A stretch of DNA of 19,594 nucleotides. Source: Acanthamoeba lenticulata. Taxonomy: Eukaryota; Discosea; Longamoebia; Acanthamoebidae. How positions within the stretch are numbered: the stretch's first letter is position 1; each line of letters opens with the position of its first letter. Below, piece after piece: positions 11,001-19,493 of this stretch. The stretch covers positions 1-19,594 of the forward strand of contig NAVB01001789.1 of assembly GCA_002179805.1 (NCBI GenBank), written 5' to 3'. The notes under the pieces were generated by a model. It searched no databases. It was not told the DNA's origin and saw only the letters and a list, made by a program, of their open reading frames with translations. A program made the translations under genes and the position numbers.

Positions 11001-14000
11001 CGTAACGCTGGAGGACACCGTAGGTGAGACGGCCGGCGTGGTCGACACCGCAGGCGTGCCGGAGACAGACACGCTCGGACTGACGCTAGTGGAAGCCGTG
11101 GGCGAGGCCGCTGGCGAGCGCGAGGTCGAAGCCGTCGGCGTGGTCGAGGGAGACGTGGTCGCGCTGGTGGAGGGCGAGACCGCAGGTGTGCTCGAGACGG
11201 AGGCCGTTGGGCTGACGCTGGCCGAAGCCGTGGGTGTTGTCGTGGCGGACGATGACGGGCTGACCGTGGCCGTAGGAGATGCCGTCCGCGTGCCCGAGGG
11301 AGAGCTGGTCGGGCTGACGGTGGCAGACGCCGTGGGCGAGCCAGTGGCCGACGCGGTTGGGCTGGCCGTGGGTGTGGACGTCGGCGTGACCGTAGCCGAC
11401 GGGCTGGGCGAGCGGCTGATCGACGCCGTCGGCGAAACACTAGCCGAGGCTGAGGGCGACACGGTCGGCGTGCCCGAGACCGACGGGCTGGGCGAACGGC
11501 TGGCCGATGCCGTCGGCGACATAGTCGCCGATGCCGACGGGGAGCTGCTTGGCGAGGTCGTTGGCGTGAGGCTGGCCGACGCGGTGGCTGACGGCGAGGG
11601 CGTGCTTGTGGGGGACGTCGTGGAGCTGGGCGTGACGCTCGCGGTAGGCGTGCGGGTAGGGCTGGCCGAAACGCTGATCGACACCGTCGGCGAGGGCGAC
11701 GCAGTCCTCGTGGGTGAGGCCGTGGGCGTGCCGGTGGGCGAGCGGGTCGGGCTTGGCGAAACGCTGATCGACGCTGTCGGCGAGGGCGACGCAGTCCTCG
11801 TGGGTGACGCCGTTGGTGTGATCGTGGGCGTGCGAGTAGGGCTGGCCGACACGCTAATCGAAGCCGTGGGCGAGGGCGAGGCCGTGCGTGAGGCCGATGG
11901 TGTGCTGGTTGAGGAAGCCGTCGGTGTGACGGTAGGCGTGCGGGTTGAGGACGCCGTCGGCGAAACGGTAGGCGTGCGGGTCGGGCTGGCCGTGCTGGTC
12001 GGTGATGCAGTCCTCGTGGGTGATCTGGAGGCCGACGGCGTGCTGGTTGAGGATGCCGTCGGCGAGACAGTAGGTGTGCGGGTCGGGCTGGCTGTGCTGG
12101 TCGGTGATGCAGTCCTCGTGGGTGATCTGGAAGCCGACGGCGTGCTGGTTGAGGACGCCGTTGGCGTGACGGTAGGCGTGCGGGTCGGGCTGGCCGTGCT
12201 GGTCGGTGATGCAGTCCTTGTGGGTGATCTAGTGGCCGACGGCGTGCCGGTTGAGGATGCCGTTGGCGTGACGGTAGGCGTGCGGGTTGGGCTGGCCGTG
12301 CTGGTCGGTGTGCGCGTCGGGCTAGCCGAAACGCTGATAGACGCGCTCGGCGAGGGAGATGGAGTGCTGGTTGGCGTGCGCGTCGGGCTGGCCGTGACGC
12401 TGACTGACGCCGTCGGCGATGTTGTCGGTGTGCCGGTGGGTGAGCGGGTCGGGCTGGCCGTAGGTGTGCGGGTCGGGCTGGCCGTGCTAGTGGGCGATGT
12501 CGTCGGCGTGCCCGTGGGCGAGCGGGTCGGGCTGGACGAGATGCTGATAGACGCCGTTGGCGAGGGTGATGCAGTCCTCGAGGCCGACGGTGTGCCTGTT
12601 GAGGATGCCGTCGGCGTGACGGTAGGCGTGCGAGTCGGGCTGGACGAGACGCTGATCGACGCCGTTGGCGATGTTGTCGGTGTGCCGGTGGGCGAGCGGG
12701 TCGGACTGGCCGAGGCGCTGATGGAAGCTGTCGGCGAGGGCGATGCTGTGGACGACGGTGAGGACGTTGGCGAGCCAGTCGGGGAGCGGGTCGGACTGGC
12801 TGAGGCGCTGATCGACGCCGTCGGTGAGGGCGAGGGCGTGCTGGTCGGCGACATCGTCGGAGAGCCGGTGGGCGAGCGAGTCGGGCTGGCCGAGACGCTG
12901 ACGGAAGCTGTCGGCGAGACTGATGGCGTGCTGCTGGGAGACGCCGTCGGCGAGGCGGTCGGTGTGCGAGTCGGGCTGACCGAAACGCTGATCGATGCTG
13001 TCGGCGAGGACGATGGAGTAGTGGTAGAAGACGCCGTTGGCGTGCCGGTGGGAGAGCGGGTCGGGCTAGCTGAAGCACTGATCGACGCCGTCGGCGAGGG
13101 CGAGGGTGTGCTGGTCGGCGATGCTGTAGGCGTGCCGGTGGGCGAGCGGGTCGGGCTGGCTGTCGGCGAGGGCGTCGTTGTGCGCGAGGCCGACGGCGTG
13201 CTGGTTGAGGACGCCGTTGGCGTGACGGTAGGCGTGCGGGTCGGGCTGGACGAAACGCTGACCGAGGCCGTTGGCGAGGGCGATGCAGTCCGCGAGACCG
13301 ACGGCGTGCCCGTTGAGGATGCGGTCGGTGTGACGGTCGGCGTGCGGGTGGGGCTGGCCGTCGGCGAGGGCGTGCGCGTGGTTGACGCCGTCGGCGTGCC
13401 CGTAGGCGTGCGAGTTGGACTGGCCGTAACGCTGATTGATGCCGTGGGTGAGGATGACGGCGTGCGCGTGGTTGACGCCGTCGGCGTGCCCGTAGGTGAG
13501 CGGGTCGGGCTGGCCGTAACGCTGATTGATGCCGTGGGTGATGATGATGGCGTGCGCGTGGTTGACGCCGTCGGCGTGCCCGTAGGCGAGCGGGTCGGGC
13601 TGGCTGTAACGCTGATCGATGCCGTGGGTGAGGATGACGGTGTGCGTGTGGTTGACGCTGTCGGCGACGTTGTCGGTGTGCCGGTGGGCGAGCGGGTCGG
13701 GCTGGCCGACACGCTAATCGACGCCGTCGGCGAGGGCGATGCCGTGCGCGAGATTGATGGTGTGCTGGTCGGCGATCTTGTTGGCGTGCCGGTGGCCGAG
13801 CGGGTCGGGCTGACCGACGCCGTAGGCGTGAACGAAATGGTCGGTGAGACTGTGGGTGTACGAGTCGGGCTGACCGTGCGGGTCGGGCTGACCGATGCCG
13901 TCGGCGAGGTAGACGCGGTGGGCGAGGTCGACGGCGTGCTTGTTGAGGAAGCTGTTGGCGTACCGGTAGGCGTACGGGTCGGGCTGCTCGAAACACTGAC

Positions 14001-16797
14001 CGACGCCGTGGGCGAGGGCGACACAGTGCGCGAGGGCGATGGCGTCCTCGTGGCAGACATCGTCGGCGTGCCGGTGGGTGTGCGGGTCGGGCTGGCCGAC
14101 ATGCTGATCGACGCTGTCGGAGAGGCAGACGAAGTGGGCGAGGATGATGGGCTGCGCGTGGGCGACGCCGTCGGCGAGAAACTGGGCGAGGTGGTCGTGC
14201 TGGGCGACACGCTGATCGACGGCGTTGGCGAAGGCGAGACCGACGGAGAGCGAGAGATGGAGCTGCTCGGGCTCGGCGGCGCGCTGACGGAAGGCGTTAC
14301 GCTGCGGCTGGGACTGACCGTCGGTGTCCCGCTGGGCGCGGGCAGCACCAGGGAGCTCGCGGCGGACAGCGACGAGTAGCCGATCCCGTTGACAGCGAGA
14401 ACAGCCACCGAGTAGTTCACGCCAAACTCGAGACCTGGCATCAATTATTTAAAAACAATGAAATATAAGTTTGAAAATCGGAAAAACAATGGTTTAATTG
14501 GAAAAAGAGTTGACGTTGTGGTACCGCTGATGGCCAGCCTTGTGTCAAAGGCCGGGAAGGGCAGCGACCCGTTGCTGGACTGGACAAACACGACGTAGGC
14601 GGTGACCGTGGAGCCGCCGTCGTTCGCCGGAGCGGTCCACGAGACCGTAGCCCCGGAGCTGGTAGGGTCGCTGAAGGAGGGCCTGCCCGGAGGCGCGGGA
14701 ACGGTCTGGCCATTGTTGGTGGTGAAGACGAGCGTGGCCGGCTGGCCGTTACCGATGGCGTTGACGCCGTAGACGATCGCGGTGTAGGTTGAACCCGGTT
14801 GCAGACTCTGGAGCGTCACGCTCGTGCCCGGGGCCACGACGAACTGGACCGAGTCCAGGCCGAGCCTGAGCTCAACCTGATAGTAGGCAATGGGCTCGCC
14901 GCCGTCGTAGTCGGGCAGACCCCAGTTCAGGACCGCCGCGTTGCTCGTGACAAACACGGTCGCGAGGTCGAGGGGCCTGCCGGGGGCCGACTTCAGGGTG
15001 ACAAACCACGAAGTGCCGTTGCCGTCGGACGAGGAGCCGGCGTTGTTCGCGGTCGAGACCCGCACCGTGTAGTTGCTCGCCGGCCGCAGACCTGATCTCG
15101 AGTTTTTCAGTGTCTTGGCCCAAGGCAATCGCCACATCGCCAAAGAGGGGCTCCTGGTGCCACGTACCGGTGACCAGGAAGAACAGGGCGGACCCGGCGT
15201 CGTAGCGAACCACGTTGCTCCCCAAGAGGATGTCCACGTTGTAGCGGATGTCGCCGGTGACGGTGACAGGAGGCATCCAGGACACGTTGGCCGCGGTGGC
15301 CGTGATGGCGGTGACCACCTTGTTGAGCGGCGCAGAAGGAAGGTCGATCGTATCAAAGGAAATGGCGCGAAGGCCGGTATTCGACATGCCGACCGCGTTC
15401 ATGGCCTGCACGGTGAAGGTGTAGGTGCTGCTCGGACTCAGGCCGGTGAGGACGTAGGAGAGAGCTGTGGTGAAAAATTGCTGCTCGACTCCAAAGGTGT
15501 TCCTGCAGGCGTTTGTTCAGCGTTTGAGATGAGGACTTCAATCAAACAAGGGACTAGAGCATGTCTGCAAACCAACCTGACGGTCAACACGTAAGCGGTG
15601 ATGGGCGTGCCGCCGTCAGAGGTCGGCGGCAGCCAGCTGATGGTAGCGCTCGTGTCGGTGATGTTGCCGACGCTCGCGTTCCTCGGGAGCGAGGGCGTCT
15701 GGAACGTCGTCACGCTGACGAGTTGGCTTGCCGACGAGGAGCCGACCAAGTTGACCGCCTTGACCTGGGCGGTGTAGGTCTCGCCGGGTTGGAGTGCTGT
15801 GACTTGAACGCTTCTGACTGTGCTTCCCAGCACGAAGCTGTTCACGGCGGTGCCTTGGCTGCAATCCACCAATCAATCATCAAGTTAAAGTTGAGTCCTT
15901 GACAGAGGCTCCACTTGCCCTCCAGCAAAACCTTTGGCTTGAACGAACCTCGTCATGACCTCCACAGCATACTGCGTGATGGGCTGACCGCCGGAGGAGA
16001 ACGGCCTGCCCCAGGTGAGCACAAAGGACATCGACGTGGTGTTGACGACGTTCACATTGGACGGAGCGTCGGGAACTCGCGGCGACAAGGTGGTGAACAA
16101 GACGTCGGCGCTGGGCGCCGATAAGGTGACGTTGGAGCCCACCGTGTAGATCCTGGCCCGATAGGACGTGCCGCCAGACAGGTCTGGCGCCAGCAAGAAA
16201 GACGAAAAGAAGAAGGAAAAGTAGGGCTTAAGCGGGTGGGAGCGGACGAGGACTGAGCCAGGGAGGGGAGGTGGAACCTTGGTAGAAATAAGTGTTGGTG
16301 CTGACGCCTACAGACGCGTAGAGGGAAATGCCGCCGGCGCTGCAGTTGCCGAAAAGAGGTCAGAATGTTGTTCGATCAAGTTGGAAAGATGGCGAGAAAG
16401 ATGTAGCGAGATTCAAAGATGGGATTGAGTTTACGTTGACTCTCCAAGAATCAGATATCGCTCAGCGTTGGAGGGGAGGCCAGAGGCGGGGGCTTGCCAC
16501 AAGAACAACGCCCAAGATTCGGTGACGGTAGGAACTGAGAACCCAGTGGGAGGGAGTAGTGGGACGACGGCCACGCCTCGCGTGTGACTGCTCACTTTCT
16601 CATTGTGGTGGTATTTGGGGACTGGATCAAGAACAAAAAGTGGTGTGAGAAGAAGGTACAGAGATCTCTGCTCCGGGAGACAGTGAGTAGAGAAAGGTGA
16701 GCCTACCGTTCCCTCGTGAGCTCTTGGACGCTATCACGCTCCCGCAGAGGAGAACAAGCAGGAGGAGGACGCACGTGAACCCTCGCCCGCCTCTCAT
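8067..16797 (-). CDS. Secreted giant protein: signal peptide, six FN3 domains, Ser/Thr/Pro repeat tail
   Basis: Eight exons on the complement (16797-16707, 16534-16435, 16339-16278, 16183-15949, 15858-15577, 15502-15168, 15091-14525, 14434-8067) join in phase to about 2,679 residues. It starts [20 protein letters not shown] and has a typical signal peptide (about 1-23). Six fibronectin III domains follow at roughly 31-120, 121-210, 211-305, 306-395, 396-495 and 496-590. Each shows the late motif of this fold, for example [19 protein letters not shown] and [19 protein letters not shown]. The rest is Ser/Thr/Pro/Ala with spaced Arg ([21 protein letters not shown]), probably extended and O-glycosylated. 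The end ([12 protein letters not shown]) shows no membrane helix or GPI signal. The likely role is a secreted or matrix/surface adhesion protein. The longest intron (16535-16706, 172 bp) could hide a small exon. Confidence 0.9.
10380..10740 (-). repeat. Ala-rich repeat block with irregular period (about 90-102 bp)
   Basis: The landmark CGTGATGGAAGCCGCAGGTG occurs at 10431, 10521 and 10623, so the spacing is 90 and then 102 bp. Encoded motifs are [12 protein letters not shown] and [14 protein letters not shown]. The irregular spacing comes from gain or loss of a 12 bp sub-unit (one ATAS-type tetrapeptide). Confidence 0.75.
11925..12300 (-). repeat. 102 bp tandem repeat (34-residue unit)
   Basis: The landmark TGATCT recurs at 12021, 12123 and 12225, exactly 102 bp apart, inside blocks that are almost identical. 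The encoded unit begins [20 protein letters not shown] and ends [13 protein letters not shown]. About three and a half copies are present. The low divergence points to recent unequal exchange or slippage. Confidence 0.85.
13440..13680 (-). repeat. 90 bp tandem repeat (30-residue unit)
   Basis: Near-identical 90 bp units can be seen from the landmark CGTGCGCGTGGTTGACGCCG at 13461, 13551 and, with small changes, 13641. In the protein the unit contains [20 protein letters not shown] followed by [10 protein letters not shown], repeated about three times with very few changes. This suggests recent amplification. Confidence 0.85.
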
Positions 16798-17106
16798 CTT
16801 CCACACTTGCCAAGGAAGGGAGTTTAGTGGTCAAAAGAGGAGTGGCCCGCAAGGTCTGTGTTCTTTCGCGCAAGCCCACCAAGCGTCGCTGGCCAGACCA
16901 GATAATTTCTTTTTAAGGACAAGGGTCGTCATCCTGCCTGGGAATGAAAAGACCGAGAGCACGAAGCTGACGTCACCTCGCCGAGCAGTTCGCCGAGCAT
17001 TGTGGCGCCGCTTTGCTGTATCGGCGCCGTTCATTGAGTACTTAAAGCAAGTGACTTGGGCGTGGAGGTAAAACAGCAAAGGCAAGTAACCACAGCACCG
17101 TTCAAA
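16798..17106. promoter_or_regulatory. Divergent promoter region with a CRE-like palindrome
   Basis: This 309 bp stretch separates the start codons of the secreted FN3 protein (minus) and the SRPBCC protein (plus), so it should hold both promoters and both 5' UTRs. It contains the perfect octamer palindrome TGACGTCA at 16968-16975, the classical CREB/ATF-type bZIP site in other eukaryotes. I see no clear TATA box. The regulatory meaning is inference. Confidence 0.4.
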
Positions 17107-17809
17107 ATGGCCAGCAAGTCAGGATACAAGGGTAAGGTCCACGTGAGCACCGTCATTGAAGCGCCGCTCGAGGCAGTCTGGGCAGCGGTTAGCTCATTCT
17201 CCGACCTTTCGTGGGCGGGCCTCTCCTCCAAGCACGAGAGTACAGCTTGCCCTTCTCACTTGCCCAGCAAGTTGTGGCGCATTAATGACCTTTGGCGCGG
17301 GGGACACAGCGGAGGGCTATGCCAAGGAAGATAATGTCATTGGAAAGAACAGACGGATCGAACTGCCTGGCGACAAGCACCTCCTGGAGACCCTCAACAG
17401 CTACTCCTCCACCGTATAGTATACTCCTCTCAAACCGCAAAGGTGAACTGGAACGCATTGCTCATGGCATGCCATTCCCACAGGAGCACTTTTACACGTA
17501 CTCGATAGTGGACGCGACGGGCGTGTTCCCAGGTCTCTGCAACAACTATCATGCTCGTCTCTCGTTCAAGCGCGTGACCACCAAGAACGCCACCTTTGCC
17601 GAATGGTGCTTCCCCCTTTTCCTCCAGCCCTGCTCGTGCCCGTGGCTGACGCCGAACCCGCTTGGACATGTCTTTGCCGCCACAGGAGCGCCGAGTTTGA
17701 TGGTGAGGACGCAACCGGACCCACCGTGGAGAAAACTGTCGAACAAGGCGTGTTCGTTGCTGGCTTCGACAAGCTGCGACAGCTCCTGGCCGATACCCTC
17801 AAGAACTGA
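17107..17809 (+). CDS. SRPBCC (Bet v1/START-like) superfamily protein
   Basis: Four exons, 17107-17239, 17310-17413, 17484-17605 and 17686-17809, encode 160 residues, the usual length for a single SRPBCC domain; introns are 70, 70 and 80 bp. The order of motifs fits the family: a first strand and helix (VHVSTVIEAPLEAVWAAVSS), then FSDLSWA, then NVIGKNRRIELPGDKHLLETL, FYTYSIVDATGVFPGLCNNY, FAEWSAEFD, and a long C-terminal helix (TVEQGVFVAGFDKLRQLLAD). This helix-grip fold makes a cavity for lipids or other hydrophobic ligands; members include polyketide cyclases and plant MLP proteins. No signal peptide is seen, so it is probably cytosolic. The ligand cannot be told from sequence. The first intron is the least certain: a shorter acceptor at 17267 would leave only 28 bp. 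Confidence 0.87.
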
Positions 17810-18128
17810 CCAGATTAGACCTTGATGACGAAGTGCTACTCGCTTACATACATGGGCTTCGAGGAGCCCTTCCTGCCCCCCCCCCCTTCTCTCCCCCTCA
17901 CGTCAGTGGACGAACTGAGACTTCTCTTGTCCATGAGTCTTCCTGTTCCAATTCTACGCCTTTCTTATGTTCCGTAACTTGGCACCAGAGGAGACATTGC
18001 AAAAAGAACGGCCGCTCATCAACGGTTGGCCCTTATTGAAAGTGAAGTGTCGGCTATCAAGCTTTATGTGGCAAAAAGGTGCAACCAACAAAGCGTAAAC
18101 TACCCCGAAGGGCGTTTAGGCTTGAGCG
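17810..18128 (+). other. Intergenic region between SRPBCC and Rab-like genes
   Basis: About 320 bp lie between two genes on the same strand. It should hold the 3' UTR of the SRPBCC gene and the promoter of the Rab-like gene. The main visible feature is a run of eleven C at 17876-17886 within a pyrimidine stretch. I see no coding exon, RNA gene or clear promoter element. Confidence 0.4.
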
Positions 18129-19419
18129 ATGGGGAACAGAACAAGCATAAAACGGCGAGACCTCGAAAGTAGAAGGGCGAAGCTGAAACCAGGCGCTCCT
18201 CTCTTGCGCGAGGACCTGCCGGGGCGGCGACGGGGGGAGTTTCTCCTACTAGGCAGTCCGAGTGCGTGCCGTCCAGCGCCAGTGGTCGCTGAGCGCAGCA
18301 GCCTACACCCTAACTCTTCTGTTGGTTGGCCTTGGTTTGGGTGAAGATGTCAAGGTCGGTCCATTGCTGTTCCGCTTCGGGGAAGATATGAAGTGGCCTC
18401 TCACCGCCGCCACCTTAGGGCAAGTTCGCTTCCCCCCCCCCTCCCTCTCCGTTCTTTTCTTCGTTCTTTTGTCTGACGTTGCATCGCGCAGGACTGACCT
18501 CAAAATACGGACGATCGAGCTGGACGGCAGGACGTTGGTGCATTACTCTCACCATCGAGGCCTATTCGTGTGTTTGAGAGCTCAACGGCCCTTTTCTGAA
18601 CAGAAACTCAGCGTCTTGGGCGCGGTCGCATCTCCTGGACAGTTCGAAGAGGACCACAAGGCGCCGTCATCGGGACTTAGGCTCATTCGGGGCCCCGACT
18701 TTGACCGCATGTGTGGCCTGGCGTTCGTCTTTGATGCCACCGGTACGGCGCCCGCTGCGGGTTCACTCTGCTTGTTTTTGGATGAAGTGGACTGATCACC
18801 GGTATGAGCTGCACCAGATCGCGCCTCCTTCGACGATTTGAGCCAGTGGCTCGCGCTCGCCGACCGCTTGTGCCAGTGGAATCCGCCTCGCTTGATCGTT
18901 TGTGACCTTACTTCGTGCCGCAAAGAAGATGACGATGGCGGTGACGACGACAACGATGCCGATAGTGCCTACGGCGAGCGCCGCATCCGCGTACAGAGCC
19001 TCTTGCTGTCGTGCTCCCCATATGCCCGCATCATGGACCTTCGTGTGACCCGCCTGGCGTGACAACAGGTGGTAAGCCGTTTCGAGGCCATGGCCTTTGC
19101 CACCAGCGCCGGGATCAAGTACATCGAAATCGACGTGCGAAAGAACGAGCGGGTAGACGAGCTCTTCTTCACTCTGGCTCGCGACGCTGTGCGTAAGTTC
19201 TTGGAGAACCTTCCGCCCTCTCGCTTCCTCTACAGCGGGGAGCCGGGCATGCTGCCCGCCTCGGCCTTCAGCCTGGCCGAGCAGTGCCTCATACGGCTGG
19301 CGGAGATCCACCGCGACAGCCTTCCGGCGGTGCAGGAAGCCCAGCTGCAGCGGTTGCCACGAGAGCTGCAGGAGCGCCTCCGGGTCGCCTACACGCGGGC
19401 CCGCAGCGTTGGCGCATAA
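18129..19419 (+). CDS. Rab-family pseudo-GTPase with SOCS/F-box-like C-terminal tail
   Basis: Six exons, 18129-18168, 18257-18419, 18492-18537, 18604-18742, 18818-18990 and 19069-19419, join in phase to 303 residues. Clear Rab landmarks are TLTLLLVG, LLFRF, ATLGTDLKIRTIELDGRTLK (residues 65-84, close to Rab1/Rab8), GLAFVFDATDRASFDDLSQW (121-140), AFATSAGIKYIE and ELFFTLARDAV. The nucleotide-binding motifs are lost: G1 GxxxxGK[ST] reads GEDVKVGPLL, G3 DTAGQ reads GAVAS with extra residues, G4 NKxD is missing before CDLT, and ETSAK reads EIDVR. The switch I Thr (T66) remains. No prenylated Cys is present; the N-terminus MGNRTS with following basic residues fits N-myristoylation. The tail (SLAEQCLIRLAEI ... 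LQRLPRELQERL) resembles a SOCS- or F-box-type helical module, recalling Rab40. The first exon and its junction are the weakest part of the model. Confidence 0.8.
18420..18491 (+). other. Non-canonical GC-AG intron
   Basis: The phase and the Rab alignment (TLG followed by TDLKIRT) require the donor GG/GCAAGT and the acceptor GCGCAG. GCAAGT is the usual form of functional GC donors in eukaryotes. All other introns modelled in this window start with GT. The intron has a strong C/T tract including a run of C at 18432-18441. Confidence 0.75.
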
Positions 19420-19493
19420 CAAATCGGGAAATGTTTTTTTAAAAGTGTTTTTAAAATTCCTCTTTTAAATTTAAAACAAATAGAAAATGAAAC
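19420..19493. terminator. Convergent 3' intergenic region, A/T-rich
   Basis: Only 74 bp separate the Rab-like stop (19419) from the stop of the next minus-strand gene (19494). It is strongly A/T-rich with repeated T-run/A-run elements (TTTTTTTAAAA, TTTTTAAAA, TTTTAAATTTAAAA between 19434 and 19475). Both genes must end transcription in or beyond it, so their 3' UTRs may overlap. Confidence 0.4.

Larger units (their letters stand above)
8067..14325 (-). repeat. Ser/Thr/Pro-rich repeat exon (about 6.3 kb)
   Basis: Nearly all of the last exon encodes degenerate short motifs of the form S/T-P-T-x, with higher-order tandem blocks. The N-terminal half is dominated by SPTRTPT and [19 protein letters not shown]. 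The C-terminal half shifts to Ala-rich versions ([18 protein letters not shown]), and the last part to Ser/Arg-rich motifs ([13 protein letters not shown]). Very high GC and almost no stop codons leave two other frames open for kilobases. Homologous tracts of this kind expand and contract readily, so the assembled copy number should be treated with caution. Confidence 0.85.

Noticed and set aside
10380..13700. CRISPR-like periodic repeats
   Set aside because: Repeats are directly adjacent, in-frame coding units without unique spacers, inside a eukaryotic exon.
9497..13996. 1,499-residue Arg/Pro-rich minus-strand frame
   Set aside because: It is an out-of-frame reading of the same repeats, with no initiation context or domain.
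8074..14379. 2,101-residue plus-strand protein
   Set aside because: It is exactly antisense to the Ser/Thr/Pro repeat exon, which is fixed by the signal peptide, FN3 domains and phase-consistent splicing. I list it as an observation, not as a gene.
15092..15167. Apparent frameshift in the fourth FN3 domain
   Set aside because: The frame change is explained by a normal 76 bp intron (donor GTACGT, acceptor ATCAG). Removing it gives [15 protein letters not shown], a textbook FN3 stretch.
17240..17267. 28 bp intron in the SRPBCC gene
   Set aside because: The phases would also close, but 28 bp is far below any other intron here. The 70 bp alternative ending at 17309 fits size and alignment better.
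18129..19419. Rab-like gene as a pseudogene
   Set aside because: No premature stop or frameshift occurs in six exons, and splice sites are intact. Changes concentrate on the nucleotide-binding motifs, which fits a pseudo-GTPase better than random decay, though this is not proven.
18796..19422. 208-residue minus-strand frame
   Set aside because: It is antisense to the last exons of the Rab-like gene, whose Rab motifs and phases are clear. The apparent transmembrane run is the complement of the Asp-rich loop and adjoining intron.
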